Source: Porodaedalea pini
Lineage: Eukaryota; Basidiomycota; Agaricomycetes; Hymenochaetales; Hymenochaetaceae
Direction of reading: 5' to 3'
NCBI GenBank assembly: GCA_002794775.1
Contig: NBAY01000054.1
Location: 241,981-305,980 of the forward strand
DNA: 64,000 bases
Part shown: positions 1 to 11,939 of the stretch, one piece after another
Layout: each line of letters opens with the position of its first letter
How positions within the stretch are numbered: the stretch's first letter is position 1
The notes under the pieces: model-generated
The model's database searches: none
The model's input: the letters and a program-made list of their open reading frames with translations, nothing else
What the model was told of the DNA's origin: nothing
Translations under genes and position numbers: made by a program

Positions 1-1127
1 ATTGTGGAATTAACACGGTTATCTGATCCCTAACCTGGCTAACCCACTGTATCGCTTGGTCAAAGAAGTTTTGCTTATCAGATCAATAATTAGGGAAGGG
101 GTTCATTTTTTTTTCCCAGAAGACTGGTGATGAATTCAGTGGATAAATGTGTATTGAAAGCAACCTCGATGACAGAGCAGTCGAACATGCCATCAAGACC
201 GATAGCTGGCAGGACATAAAAATTGGCAGTGTCTACCGTTTTCCCCTATTGAAGAACTGTTTTCAACAAGTGCGGCGATCCTGAAGAGTATGAAATTTTT
301 GTGTATGGCAGATAAAGTTTTGCTATATAGGGAAACTCCAGGAAAAAAAATTAAAAGTGTCATCATTTTCCAGAAGTGCTGTATCACATGTACAGTGTTC
401 AAAAATAAAACAGGCGAAGGAGCTGAGAAAGGGGCTGTGAGAGGATCTGTTTTGGAGAATGACTATATTGTGAGCTCTGATTGGCTTGACAAAGGAGTCA
501 TGAAAAAAAGCAATGCTAAATGTGAGAAACCATCAATTTTCTAAGTTGTTTTGAAGATATAGATGAATATGAGGAGGATGCACATTTATTTTTGAGACAA
601 AAACTAGAGAATTGCATGAAACAAAAATTGAGCTCTGCAAGGTGGCATACGGTCCATGGAAATTGGATTTGTTTTGTGTCACCTATATCTAAATGGAGGT
701 TCGATTGATTACGCGTGATAGTTTTGTTCAGATTGAACCGATGGTGTGGCCCTGACCGAGGAGATTCATATAAGGCTCCCCATCCTCTCCTCCTCCACTT
801 GTCCCCATTACGCTCCTCCATCTGTAACTTTGTTCAAGAATAAAGGGTAAATTAATTGACTCATCACCAATGTGTTTCTGATACTTATTATTGTATATTT
901 GTGTCTTTTATTATTAGTGATTATTCTTCCTTATACAGGTACTGGGATTACGTGTAGTATGACTCCTGAGACTTCTACAGAAGCCAGACACCAGAGAACA
1001 TTGGTGTGTTTGTCACTATCATTATGTATATAACTTGCTTACTAATGCATTGGCAACTGGAACCTTCTGCTGCAGCTCTCCGTATTCTCCTCTACCGCCA
1101 TCATTCACACTGTCAAATCTGTCGACA
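1..1127. other. Unassigned DNA without a recognisable gene
   Basis: No conserved protein is recognisable in any frame. The longest plus-strand open stretch (290-544, 84 codons) matches no family I know and lacks compositional support. A pyrimidine-rich tract at about 775-805 and the run just before 1128 could be 5' flank of the coiled-coil pseudogene that follows. Nothing else is supported. Confidence 0.5.
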
Positions 1128-1863
1128 ATGTCGACAACGATAATAACAATGGTGCCAAATACAGGCTTACAAACATTTATTGGCTAAGTTATGCCTTATC
1201 TCCTACAAGTAGTTGCAACATCGCCGACTTGTAGTCTCGTTGTGGAGAAGGATGACTTCGAAGAATTCCTCACGAATCTTTATATCAAATCCGGTCTTGA
1301 AATGTGGGCCTCTAGGATGAGCGAGGGTCGATTTGCTAAGCTGGAGGAGGACAATAAGAAGGTGACAGACAAGATGAACAACATGGAGGTTAAGATGGAT
1401 GAGATGAGGGCACAATTTTGGTAAACGTTCAGCGACAAGGATGAGAATCACACAAAACAGATGAAGGAGCTCAGTGATCGCTTTACAATGTTGGGAAATT
1501 TGCCAAAGAGGTTTGACCGCCTGGAAGAGGGATTTGGCACGAAAATTGACGACCTTGAATTGGCGTTTAGGGAGGTAAGTGTATGAACATTATATTGCAT
1601 TTGAGCCATCTGACCCTTTTTTTTTTCAGGACAGTGAAGCAAATAGTCGTGTACACCTTCATGCTTGTTGTCAAATGGTATCTCAGTTTTTTATTAGGTC
1701 AGTTCGGGATGGCACTTGTCACGGATGGTTGGATTATCGTCATCTCCTACAAAATTCACTATACAAGAATATTACGGATAACACTTGTGATGTGTTTCTG
1801 GCTACTCACCAAGCCAACAGTGGACATGTTCATAGCGCATGCGTGGCTCAGCTCATGGCCAAC
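1128..1863 (+). pseudogene. Decayed coiled-coil protein gene, 3' end cut by the copia element
   Basis: I do not recognise a family. From the ATG at 1128 one frame encodes a charged, heptad-rich protein with repeated MNNMEVKMDEMR and KQMKELSDRF type segments, which predicts a coiled coil. Two in-frame TAA codons (1185-1187 and 1422-1424) interrupt it; both are reachable from CAA by C-to-T change. A plausible intron starts with GTAAGTGT at about 1573 and ends in a pyrimidine tract plus CAG at about 1629, after which the frame runs open to the copia LTR. The sequence to the right of the copia element (7868 onward) is a different gene, so the true 3' end is missing. Structure is seen directly; function is unknown. 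Confidence 0.45.
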
Positions 1864-2151
1864 TATTGGAAGTATGATCCTGACACTTATTCTGTATTTT
1901 GTTTACTTTAATTATTTTGTTCCCATGCTCTTGCTTGTGGATGAGTGCCCATCTGCGAGCATCACGTGATTTTTGTGTTCCCATGCTCTTACTCACAGAT
2001 GGGTGCCCATCCGTGAGCATCACATGACTTCTTGTATTATATAATATTACCTTCAAAGTGGCTGAGTCCATGTATGAGTGTCCCTATCTGTTGCACTCAT
2101 CCATTGGACTCAGGTGTGAAGTGTGACCCTTTTGGTTCACTGCTGCTAACA
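1864..2151 (+). repeat. Copia 5' LTR
   Basis: It runs from TATTGGAAG to GCTGCTAACA. The start at TATT rather than TG is fixed by the solo copy at 32302-32589, where perfect AGGTC duplications flank exactly this interval. The LTR contains two diverged tandem copies of a segment of about 60 bp, each carrying GTTCCCA, GCTCTT and a CACRTGA E-box-like site, which may serve as upstream elements. It differs from the 3' LTR by five transitions. Confidence 0.93.
2038..2044 (+). promoter_or_regulatory. TATA-like box of the copia LTR
   Basis: TATATAA lies in the middle of the 5' LTR, downstream of the two E-box-like repeats. It is the best candidate for the RNA polymerase II start region of the element. 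The same motif is at 7754-7760 in the 3' LTR. Position and motif only; no start site can be read from sequence. Confidence 0.5.
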
Positions 2152-2162
2152 GGTTATGAGCC
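2152..2162 (+). other. Primer-binding site matching the initiator tRNA anticodon arm
   Basis: The 11 bases directly after the 5' LTR, GGTTATGAGCC, are the complement of the conserved GGCUCAUAACC of the eukaryotic initiator tRNA-Met anticodon stem-loop. They do not match a tRNA 3' end, which would give TGG first. Drosophila copia and yeast Ty5 are known to prime from such a cleaved half-tRNA. The sequence match is direct; the priming mode is inferred. Confidence 0.7.
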
Positions 2163-3138
2163 TTGTGCTCTAACTTCACACACTGGTTCTGGACTTTGAG
2201 AAGCACCCCCTGCTTCAATTATAGACTGATCGGACCTGATCTGCACACTCTACATGCAGTGCTTCGTCGATTGCAACATTCCTGGTGGTTGGATTAAGCT
2301 GGATCTTTGTTGATTGCGAAATCGGTGTGTCTGCCGTGTCTCTGCCAAGTTTCATGCCACCACATCCACTTCCCATCGCACTACACTGCATTCATTCACC
2401 ACCTGTATCCAAAACCTCTATCACCCGTCACTTGATATTGGCTTGACTGTTTGCACTATACCTTGGCTTATCGTTGGGGTTACATGTGAGCTACGTTCAT
2501 GCCAACTTACATCAATGTTCAACTCGATTTGAGTGTGCTGCAACAGTTTTCACTGAGCATCCACTCTTATTGCATTCTGCACTTGGCTGCATTGCGTGGT
2601 TGTCACATTTTCTGTGGAACCTGTGGTCCGATTCTCTCAAAACTTCGTGTGCGTGCTTGTGTTCATGCCTCCTCAGTGTGTGTTGATTTGCATTGCAATC
2701 ACACCACTCGTTCTCCCTCAGTGTCCCATTTTGCATGGTTACCAGCTCTGGTGTGAGTTGATTAAGGCCCATTTCACCCCATTCTGTTGTTGTTGGATCA
2801 GACTAGCCTATCGTCTGTGAAGCTCGACTGCTCAGCCTTAGTTCGCTGATTGTGACACTCTTTTGAGTGTCACTTAAGCCTAGAGCCTCTCTCAGTCAGC
2901 GGTGCCTGCGGGGTCTTAGCAGACCAACAGACCAGCACTGTCTTGCGGCGACTCTGTGTATACTTCGACGTTTTGAGTGTCTGGTAACCTTTATTGGCTT
3001 GCATTGAACTGTCATCTGTAATCGTGTCATTGTGGTCTGTACACACTTTCCTTCGCTGTGCCCCACTCGCGCATCCAATTCCTCCCAAACATCACACACA
3101 CATCATACCTATTGTCCCCTACCTACCTGTGAAACATC

Positions 3139-6100
3139 ATGTCTGAATCTGCCCCTGCCGACTCGCTGTCTTCATTTAACAAGTTGGGTGAAAACAACTA
3201 TCCCACTTGGAAATTTGATATGCAGGCTGCCCTTCAGTACAAGAAGCTTTGGTGCCTCGTTTCAGGCAAGGAGTCAAAGCCATCTTCTCCTCCTGATAAA
3301 GTCGAACTCTGGGAAGAAAGGGCTGAGCAAGCAGCTGGCCTTATCTACCAGAAACTCGAAAACAGCATGCAGATTTTGGTACAAGCACACATGGGTGACC
3401 CTGTGGAGATGTGGAAAGCGCTCGAGAAACTGCACAAGCAGGACAACCCAGCTGCACGTTTTATTGCCTATGACGAATTTTTCGGTATCAGCAAGAAGGA
3501 GGATGAGTCTCTGACTGCACTAGTCAGCAGAGTCGAGCATGGACTTCATAACATCAGAAATATGCACACCAGCACTCTCAAACTCGAAGATTTTGAGGAT
3601 GAGCTTGCATGTGTTGCCTTGGTTCGCTCCCTGCCTGAAGAGTACTCATCCTTCCACTCTGCACTCCTGCTCCTGACAGATTTCAAGTTAAAGACACTTA
3701 AGGAAGCATTTATGCAGGAGCAGATGAACTGTCAATCGTGTGCTGGTGATCAGTCTATGGCCCTGAAAGCGTCCTCTGCTTCCTCTAAGCCTTCCTCATT
3801 GTCTCAGCCTGTTGTCTGTGAGTTTTGCGGCATTAAAGGTCATCCAGAGTCAAAGTGCTTCAAGAGACATGATGCAATTGATGCAATTAGGGCTAAGAAA
3901 AAGGATAACAAAGGGAAGACTAAGGAGAAAGCACAATCTGCTCAGCAGGACGACTCCGAGTCTGTCCAATCTGCTGAATTTGCTGGAAATGCAAGTACCC
4001 CAGACTTCACCAACCCCCATACACCCCTCATTCTCGATGCAGGAACTGATTGGATTGTTGATACAGGTGCCACTTGCCACATGACACCCCACCGACACTG
4101 GTTTCACAAGTATTCACCAAATCGCACCCCTATACGCCTTGCAAACAACGAAATCATCTATTCTGTTGGAGTGGGCACAGTGCGATTTCAACCAGTAGTC
4201 AATGGCAAAGATGGACACTTACTTGAATTTGAAAGTGTACTTCATGTACCTGACTTGCGAAACAATCTCCTCTCAGTCCTGTATTTAACTCGTGCCAAAT
4301 CATATATTGTCACCATTCAGCGTGATAAGGTTCTGTTCAATAATGGCACTCTTCTCTTCACTGCAAACGTCACTCCCAACAATGCTGCATCGCTCAATGG
4401 CCAAGTTGTGCCTATGAGTGCATTCTCTGTGCTTACAAGCACTTGTCCACTCGATTTGACTCTGTGGCATTGACATTTTGCACACCTACATCATGGTGAT
4501 GTGAAGAAACTGCTCAATGAGCATTTAGTTGAGGGAATGGTGATTAAGTCAAAGGACTTGCCAGATCCGATCTGTGAGCCTTGCATTGCAGGCAAACAGC
4601 ATCGTTCTAATGTCTCAAAACTTGCATCACATCGTGCTTCAAGTCTTCTTCAACTGGTTCACTCAGATGTGCATGGTCCTCTTCCTGTTCAGTCAAGGAA
4701 TGGTTACAAGTACTGGATCACCTTCATTGATGATTTCAGTTGCTTCTGGGCGGTCCTGCCTTTGAAGAAGAAGAGTGACGCTTTTGGCGCTTTTAAGCAT
4801 TTTAAGGCATATGCAGAGAATCAGTTGGATTTGAAGATTAAGGCCACTCGTGATGATAAGGGAGGAGAATACATGCCAAAGGAATGGGATCAACTTTGCA
4901 AAAATGAAGGCATTCATCACCAGCACACTGTCAGAAATGAACCCCACCAAAATGGTGTTGCTGAATGCGCAAACAGGATGTTAGCTGAGGGCATCACCAC
5001 TATACTGAATGAAGCACACTTACCTGCTACTTTCTGGTGGGATGCAGTTGCTGCTTTTGTTCATGTCCATAATTGCTCTCCTACGTCTGCGGTGAATGAC
5101 AACACACCCTATCAACTCTGGTACAAGTCTAAACCAGATGTTTCTCATTTTTGCGTTTTTGGCTGCACTTCATATGTGCACGTTCAGAAAGATCAACGCA
5201 AACAGTTGCAATCCCACACACAGAAATGTGTCTTCCTTGGCTACCCTGCAAATTACAAAGGATGGCTATTCTGGAATCCTGTTACACACAAGGAGATCAT
5301 TAGTGACTCTGCTCAGTTTGATAAACATGTGTTTCCAGGCAATTCTAGGACTCCTGTTGATTTGCGGGTACAATCTTCTCCAGAGGCAAAAGATCTGCCA
5401 GAACAGGTGGGAGTAGAGAGTGATGATGATGATGATGTTCTGCCATCTCCTCCACCTCCTGTTCATCCAGTGGATCCTCCTGGACCTCCACCAACTCATT
5501 CCCCTTCTCCACTTGCTTCTGCACGTAAACACACTGTGTCTCCTCCACCTTCTCAGACTCCTCCTGCTAAGAAACCAAGGAGTGAGCAACCTAATCAGAC
5601 TCAAACTCCGCCACCAGCTCCTCCTCCCAGGCCAAAACCACACACTACCACTGGTGCATGGGACAGAATGATCAATCCACTCATGGATTATCCAGGTCGA
5701 CGCATCCCTAGACCTGATCCTGTTCCCACATCAGAGCCTGAAGTTGTGCATCAGCCAGAAATGGATGTGCACATGGAGGATGCTGAACAGCATGATGAAC
5801 TTGATGTCATGTCTGAAGAGGAAATGCAAGCAGAAGCGCTCATGTTCACTGGGCTCATGGACTTTGGTGCAAATGCAGGTCTTGAAGACAAGTACATTGC
5901 TTTTGATGATGCGTTTGACTATGTTTTCAAGTCTACAAATTGTCTTGAGCGTGTATTCTCTGCAGAAGTGTGCAAGCAATATGGTCCAGAGCCCTATCAG
6001 TGGAAGGATATCAAGGGGTGCCCTGATGCCCATCTTTGGGAACAGGCTACAATGGAAGAGTTCATCAGTCTGATTGAGAATGGCACTTTCCAGCCTGTCA

Positions 6101-7551
6101 GACTTCCAACTGATTGTAAGACTATTGGTTGCCGCTGGGTGTTCAAGCTCAAGCGCAAGGCAGATGGCTCTGTGGATAGGTACAAGGCAAGACTAGTTGC
6201 AAAGGGATACTCACAGCGCCCAGGATTGGAGTTTTCACAAGTGTTTGCACCAACTGCAAAGTGGGCAGCACTACGTGTAATTCTGGCTATAGCTGCACTT
6301 GAGAACCTTGAGCTTTACAGTGTGGACATCTCCACCGCCTTTCTCAATGGCAAGATGGATCATGATGTCTACATGGATCAGCCTGAAGGGTTTGAGGAGT
6401 ATTATGGCACTGGATTTGTTCTTAAGCTAGTGAAGTCTATCTATGGACTGAAACAGGCTGGACATCAGTGGCACAAGAAACTCGATTCAGTATTGAAGGG
6501 TATGGGCTTCCAACTGGTGCGCTGTGACAACAGCATATGGGTCTATCATAAAGAGAATGTATGCATTATCATTCCTGTCTATGTTGATGATATGACCATT
6601 GCTGCAAAGTCGAAGGAGCAGTACCAGTTTGTGAAGAGTGAGCTGGAGAAGTACTTCAAGCTATATGACCTTGGACCAACTTCATTTCTCTTGGGAGTTC
6701 ACATTGAGCGCGATCGCTCTCAGCGCTCATTGTCCATATCTCAGCGCCAGTATATCATTGATATACTTGAGCGTTTTGAACTTAGCAATTGTGGCACTGT
6801 GACAACCCCATTACCTGAAGATCATAAGCTTAGCAAGTCCATGGCTCCTAAGAATGATGAAGAGGCTGCCTTCATGAAGACTGTTCCTTATAAGCAGTTG
6901 GTTGGTGCTCTCATGTATCTTGCTGTGGCTACACGCCTAGACATTGCTTATGCAGTAGGAGTTCTGGCACATTTTAGTGCTAATCCTGGCATGGCTCACT
7001 GGAAGGCTGCAAAGCACCTATGTCGTTACCTTCAAGGTACCAAAGACTACAAGTTGACTTATGCACCTGACCCCAACTCAGCTAAGCTGTTCACCATGTT
7101 CTCTGATGCAGACCATGGTGGTGATGAGGATGATAGGTGCTCTATAAGCGGCATGGTGGTCAAAATGGGAACTGGTGCAATCAGTTGGGCAAGTCGATTG
7201 CAAACTATTGTGACTCTCTCTACTACTGAGGCAGAATACATTTCTGCTGTACAGTCAGGACAAGAGATCATGTGGTTGCGCAACTTGCTCACTGAGTTTG
7301 GATATCAGTTTGATACCTCATCTGTTCTCTATGTTGACAACCAGTCTGCATTAGCAGTTGCCAGAAATCCTGAACACCATGGGCGCATGAAACACCTAGA
7401 CCTGCGTCATTACTGGTTGAAAGATGTGGTTGAAGCACGCTATGTAGATGTGAGGTACTTGCCCACTAAGTCTATGCCTGCTGATATCATGACCAAAGCC
7501 CTTGGGCGGTTGAAGGTGGGAGAAATGTGTGGGATGTTAGGTCTTAAATGA
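3139..7551 (+). pseudogene. Copia gag-pol polyprotein with one nonsense codon
   Basis: A single frame of 1470 codons is interrupted only by TGA at 4471-4473 (codon 445). In order: gag with a LGENNYPTWKFDM start region; a CCHC zinc knuckle from Cys227 (C-x2-C-x4-H-x4-C); an aspartic protease with DTGAT at Asp308; a GAG-pre-integrase segment, where the stop falls in LWH-stop-HF and family members have arginine; integrase with D510, D573 and E609 (the last pair spaced 35); a proline-rich linker at about 760-840; reverse transcriptase with YVDD at 1148-1151; and RNase H ending with MTKAL. The start is the first ATG after the leader and gives a normal gag N-terminus. The stop fits CGA to TGA decay. 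Readthrough is possible but unsupported. Confidence 0.93.
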
Positions 7552-7570
7552 CTTACAGATGTGTCAGATC

Positions 7571-7579
7571 AGGTGGGAG
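7571..7579 (+). other. Polypurine tract of the copia element
   Basis: AGGTGGGAG abuts the 3' LTR, as expected for the primer of plus-strand DNA synthesis in LTR elements. Confidence 0.7.
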
Positions 7580-7867
7580 TATTGGAAGTATGATCCTGAC
7601 ACTTATTCTGTATTTTGTTTACTTTAATTATTTTGTTCCCACGCTCTTGCTCGTGGATGGGTGCCCATCTGCGAGCATCACGTGATTTTTGTGTTCCCAT
7701 GCTCTTGCTCACAGATGGGTGTCCATCCGTGAGCATCACATGACTTCTTGTATTATATAATATTACCTTCAAAGTGGCTGAGTCCATGTATGAGTGTCCC
7801 TATCTGTTGCACTCATCCATTGGACTCAGGTGTGAAGTGTGACCCTTTTGGTTCACTGCTGCTAACA
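7580..7867 (+). repeat. Copia 3' LTR
   Basis: It has the same 288-bp length and ends as the 5' LTR, with five transition differences and no indel. It is closer to the solo LTR at 32302 at several of these sites (for example CACGCTC where the 5' LTR has CATGCTC), so the 5' LTR carries most of the C-to-T change. Confidence 0.93.
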
Positions 7868-10440
7868 GGCAATTTGTGGCAATACCTCTGCGTTCAAAAG
7901 TGAAGATCAGAACACTAGCATATGCGTGTCCAATGGGAGTAAGAAGGTGATACTTTTTTGGTTCAAGAAGGAGCTCAGTTGTAGAGACTATCATGCCAGA
8001 ATTGACAACGGTTGAAATCAATGGCTAGAAAGTGGTGAGATCGAGACGAAGTAGATTGACGCTGCTGCAAATGATGATATCTCGAGAACAATCATTTTCT
8101 GAATGAACCAGATGTTTTGTATTGTTGCGCTATGCTATCGTGACCTTGATTTTTGATCTGCAAAAGGGCCTGGATGCCCCAGATGCTGACGTGGTATGCA
8201 AAATATCACACATGACAATTTAAAACTGACATTCTGTTCTTACTTTTCAGTTTCTCATGACGACCTGGCTACTAAGCTAACTGTCATCGATATCACTGGC
8301 ATTAAAGACCCGCGACAGATACTGATTCTCATTGCCTCAAAGTCAGTGAACAAGTCAAGACGTGCACTGGTGATGAAGTTCTGATGATATGCTCCATTGC
8401 TCTGCAACTGTGGCATTATTACATATAGAAGGTCCAGTTTTTCACGACCTTGATAACCACAAAGCGCTCGAAGTTATTCTGTGGCTCTAAGACCTTGCAT
8501 GCTCATCTTCGAAACTTGTTAAGAAGCTTAGGGAGCATGATGAAACTGTTACTGTAACAGGCAATGGGGTGAATAATGTGGTGCTGGAGATATCACAAAG
8601 GCTGCTTCTGATATCATCCTCACGGAAGACAAATTTGCAAGCATTGCTAAGGTGATCATATGGGGTCAGTCAGTAGATAACATGGTGTGCGATTTCTTGC
8701 TCTTACAGATCAATGTGTATGTCACAGCTGTGATCGCTATCTTTATGACTGCACTGGCAAGCAGGTCGATGAAACACTTTGACTGCCATGCCACTACTGT
8801 GGATTAACGTCCTTGATATTAATGCCATCAAGGATGTACTCACTGCACTGGCTCTCACGATGGACCCCACAAACACTGCATTGCTTGATTACAAACCTGA
8901 TAAGAAGACCACACCACTGTTAAACGTTGATATGTATAAACAAGTTTACAGACAGCCACTCTACCAGGCAATCTTTGTCCTTGTTTTTCATCTTGCAGGT
9001 ATCAACATCACCAAACTCGTATTGGGCTCGAACAACAAGTTGGTTTAAATCAGCAATAACGCCAAAATGAGTACACTCATATCCAGTGCAACTTCTTCGC
9101 TTTGAACTTAATCAATTCACACCAGATTGATAACAATAAGAACATATTCAAGGACGTCCAGTAGCTCTGGTACTTTATTATCATCACCCTCCTTGGTATG
9201 TTTTGTCAGGTTATGATACAGCCTTTTTCATAAGTCCTGCGACATGTGCATGTCACGTGAAGTGAGCTGCGTCAGAGCCAAAGTGTCGAAAAATTAGAAT
9301 GAATGCCTATTTTCTCTGTGAATTCTGCACAGTACCTGCTCATTAAGTACTCAAAAAAAAGGCACGGTTCTCAGGAGCAGAAATATGTAAAATAGGGAGC
9401 AATAAATTGACTGTGTAGGTGGGTGGAGATCAAACAAGTGCAGCTGGTCTGTTCTCTCACCCATTTCCACCGAGATTCAAAAATTATGGCTCCCCTACAT
9501 CTACCTATAAAATTCTTTCCTGTGTCTGTAAATTAAGTATACGACTATATCAACATCTCCTGAAAGTTTGAAGCCAATCCATTCAGTATTCATGGTGCAG
9601 CAGCAAGATTTGTGTTCTACTCTGCAAGACCTGTTGTGAGAAAAGGAGGGTGGAAAGAGCTTGAAGTGGAACACAAATCTTGCTGCTGCACCATGAATAC
9701 TGAATGGATTGGCTTCAAACTTTCAGGAGATGTTGATATAGTCGTATACTTAATTTACAGACACAGGAAAGAATTTTATAGGTAGATGTAGGGGAGCCAT
9801 AATTTTTGAATCTTGGTGGAAATGGGTGAGAGAACAGACCAGCTGCACTTGTTTGATCTCCACCCACCTACACAGTCAATTTATTGCTCCCTATTTTACA
9901 TATTTCTGCTCCTGAGAACCGTGCCTTTTTTTTGAGTACTTAATGAGCAGGTACTGTGCAGAATTCACAGAGAAAATAGGCATTCATTCTAATTTTTCGA
10001 CACTTTGGCTCTGACGCAGCTCACTTCACGTGACATGCACGTGTCGCAGGACTTATGAAAAAGGCTGTAATATGATGTGTCTAATGTGATATTTTATCCA
10101 TGCAGAAATTAGCATTCATATTCCCATTGTCTTTGACAGTGGTCATGCCTTCTTGTTGATCAATTTTGATATGAAATATCACATGCACTAGGCTTCACAT
10201 TTGACATGTCAATATCCACTGGTTCCCTCCCTGGCTGCATCCCCAACACACCTATCGAAACCTTATTCTACGAGAACCGACTGATGTGCGACTCATCTGT
10301 TCTACCGATTGAGTACCCAGAGGGGTGCCAAAGATGGTGAAGTCATGCTATCAACATACCAAAAGACACCTTGAAGAATGCAAGCCATCAGAACCTCGTC
10401 TCAAGTGACTGGGAGTTGCGATAGTGTCCAACCACTGTAG
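7868..10440 (+). pseudogene. PMC1: PMCA-type Ca2+-transporting ATPase, C-terminal half, decayed
   Basis: The plus strand carries successive PMCA segments with intervening stops and frameshifts. These are an N-domain start (NTSAFKSED, then GSKKVILFWFKKELS), DDLATKLTVIDITGIKDP, the hinge copy VTVTGNGVNNV (family TGDGTND), SDIILTEDKFASIAKVIIWG, the M5-M6 region with QINVYVTAVIAIFMTALAS, MYKQVYRQPLYQ, IDNNKNIFKDV, and the C-terminal PNTPIETLFYENRLM. The hinge reads GNGVNNV, so essential aspartates are lost. An intron with GTATGTTT donor (about 9196) and ATGCAG acceptor (about 10115) hosts foldback element 1. The family exports Ca2+ at the vacuole or plasma membrane; this copy is clearly dead. The 5' half is absent, replaced by the copia element. 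Confidence 0.8.
9217..10069. mobile_element. Foldback element 1 (TA target, hairpin MITE)
   Basis: It is 853 bp and almost entirely a perfect inverted repeat: arms of about 400 bp starting TACAGCC and ending GGCTGTA, around a loop of about 51 bp (centre near 9643). It contains no coding sequence. TA on both sides is the likely target duplication. It lies inside a PMCA intron. Three relatives occur in the Helitron (17543, 22370, 23099); here the loop is in the opposite orientation to the 17543 copy, meaning it inserted the other way round. Terminal AT-rich target choice suggests Tc1/mariner-type mobilisation, which is inferred. Confidence 0.88.
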
Positions 10441-10674
10441 TCGAGTCCACAAGCGCAACATTTTCCTTCCGAGGCATGAGGCATACCGATCTATGATTAG
10501 CTTGCAAGATAAGGACTTTTATTCAATCTCTTAGTTCTTTCTTGCTTCTTTCAAGTGATATACCAATGATACCAATTTCATATTGATCCTCTTTATCCTG
10601 TCTTACTCTCATATGATTCTTATCACCACAGCGGCTCTTTGAGAGTCCAAAACAAAAATATAAATATTTATCTG

Positions 10675-11296
10675 TTATTTCATCATGCAACCATCAAAGT
10701 CTAAGTGGATAAACTCCGGTTCATTGTCTGTTTCGTACTCTGGACCAGATTCGGTATGGAATTTCCACAAGGGATGGAAGTCAAAGGAAACCTCCTTCAG
10801 ATTCCTTGCCTTGATGAAGGCTACACAAGGATCCAAATCCTCTTGGGTTAGAAGTATGACTTCAAAACGGCAGAGTTTGTTCATAACATCGTAAGACAGC
10901 TTTGATCCCATTTTTGAGATGACATCTGACGACAGCCTTGATTTCCTGAAATCGATTTTCAGACTCCTCACTCAGCAGATATATTTATGAAAGAGGTTTG
11001 CATCATCATTCGTGATCGCTCTCTCGAATATCAACTGTTCTGGATACTAAAATTAAAGGGAAGTCATTATATATGATGCTCTTAGTGTATGATCATACCT
11101 CTTTTGACTGGACCAAGTGTCCTAGGAGGGCTGCTAAAGGCAACACATTGTCCAACTCTTCCCAAAGGGCGTCTAAAATGACACGACACCATTCTTTGCA
11201 CACAAACAAGCATTGATATAGTGCATTCTTGCTGTGTAGCAAGCAAATGATAAGACCAAAGACAGAAAAGACAGAAAAGACGTGATGCATCTTCAA
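10675..11296 (-). pseudogene. Short F-box protein gene with one nonsense codon
   Basis: Read on the minus strand, exon 1 (11296 to about 11092) holds CLFVCKEWCRVILDALWEEL, the F-box-like motif common in basidiomycete proteins (VC..W...ALDVLW). A GT-AG intron of about 50 bp follows. The second exon continues through KYIC-stop-VRSLKIDF to a stop at 10675. The TGA (plus-strand 10972-10974) stands where relatives have arginine before VRSL, consistent with CGA to TGA. The usual F-box protein of this group is several hundred residues, so about 190 codons here means the leucine-rich C-terminal part is missing. Family assignment is moderate. Confidence 0.55.
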
Positions 11297-11431
11297 GCCA
11301 AGATTGATGTCTGAAAACTACGCTGCATCGAGATTACAATATTAATAAGACTTGAAGTGGGTTGCATGCAACTCCAACTCAATTGTCATACATGTGACTA
11401 ACATATTTTTAAGGGCTTTGATATCGACACT

Positions 11432-11925
11432 CTAATAAAACCTCGTGCTTGAATGAAGCATGTAAAAAAAGTTCAGAAAATACTCTATCTGTTTATATAA
11501 TTTTGGTGAAGTAAGGAACATGTGAAGTGATAACAGTGTGCTGAATACTTCAATTAAGTTATCATTAAGCAATGGTGGCGGGAAAGACAAATATATCACC
11601 ATGATCCATCCATCGAAGTTCATCACACCAACAGCAATGACAATGTAGCTACCGACACTAATAACAAAACGGGCTGTATGTGTACCAAGACAGCCACCAG
11701 CATCGGCTTTGGAGCACTCTGCATAGGATGCCATCTTTATTATATTGCTTTCACCTGTAATGCCAGACTTGTTGCATTTAACACTGTGTCCTGAGAGGAA
11801 GATACCATCACATGAGACAACCTTACCTGGTTCGAGCAGTGCAAAATCACAGACAACCAAGTCCTGTGTATAAACTGAGACTCCGCCTTTGAGTAAATTT
11901 GATGGAGATCGCACCTTAGTATCGA
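11432..11925 (-). pseudogene. PMC1: PMCA-type Ca2+ ATPase fragment, actuator-domain region
   Basis: The minus strand encodes VVCDFALLEPGKVVSCDGIF, LSGHSVKCNKSGITGESNII and then SVGSYIVIAVGVMNFDGW. This matches the PMCA actuator domain (GD...LEPGE..PCDGIF, SGATGESD) up to the segment before the fourth membrane helix. The conserved TGES motif survives as TGESN. It covers a region upstream of the plus-strand PMCA piece at 7868 and lies in the opposite orientation, so the two are separate capture or rearrangement products. No start codon or complete exon set is present. Confidence 0.75.
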
Positions 11926-11939
11926 TGACCTTCTCATTA

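Larger units (their letters stand above)
1864..7867 (+). mobile_element. Complete Ty1/copia LTR retrotransposon
   Basis: The order is a 288-bp LTR, primer-binding site, leader of about 990 bp, one gag-pol frame (gag, protease, integrase, reverse transcriptase, RNase H), purine tract and second 288-bp LTR. Integrase before reverse transcriptase is diagnostic of copia. The LTRs differ at five positions, all transitions, so insertion is fairly recent. The flanks do not match as a 5-bp target duplication (CCAAC left, GGCAA right), unlike the solo LTR of the same family at 32302. The element sits between two unrelated broken genes, so recombination after insertion is likely. One nonsense codon in the polyprotein suggests it is not autonomous now. 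Confidence 0.95.

Noticed and set aside
1864..1911. Extension of the coiled-coil gene into sequence reading WKYDPDTYS
   Set aside because: These codons are the first bases of the copia LTR.
4471..4473. Programmed stop-codon readthrough in the copia polyprotein, or a genetic code with TGA as arginine
   Set aside because: The same polyprotein ends normally with TGA at 7549-7551. TGA at expected arginines also occurs in unrelated dead genes with frameshifts, so CGA to TGA mutation is simpler.
9217..10069. Flip of the foldback loop by recombination between arms
   Set aside because: Because the arms are inverted repeats, insertion of the whole element in the opposite direction gives the same appearance.
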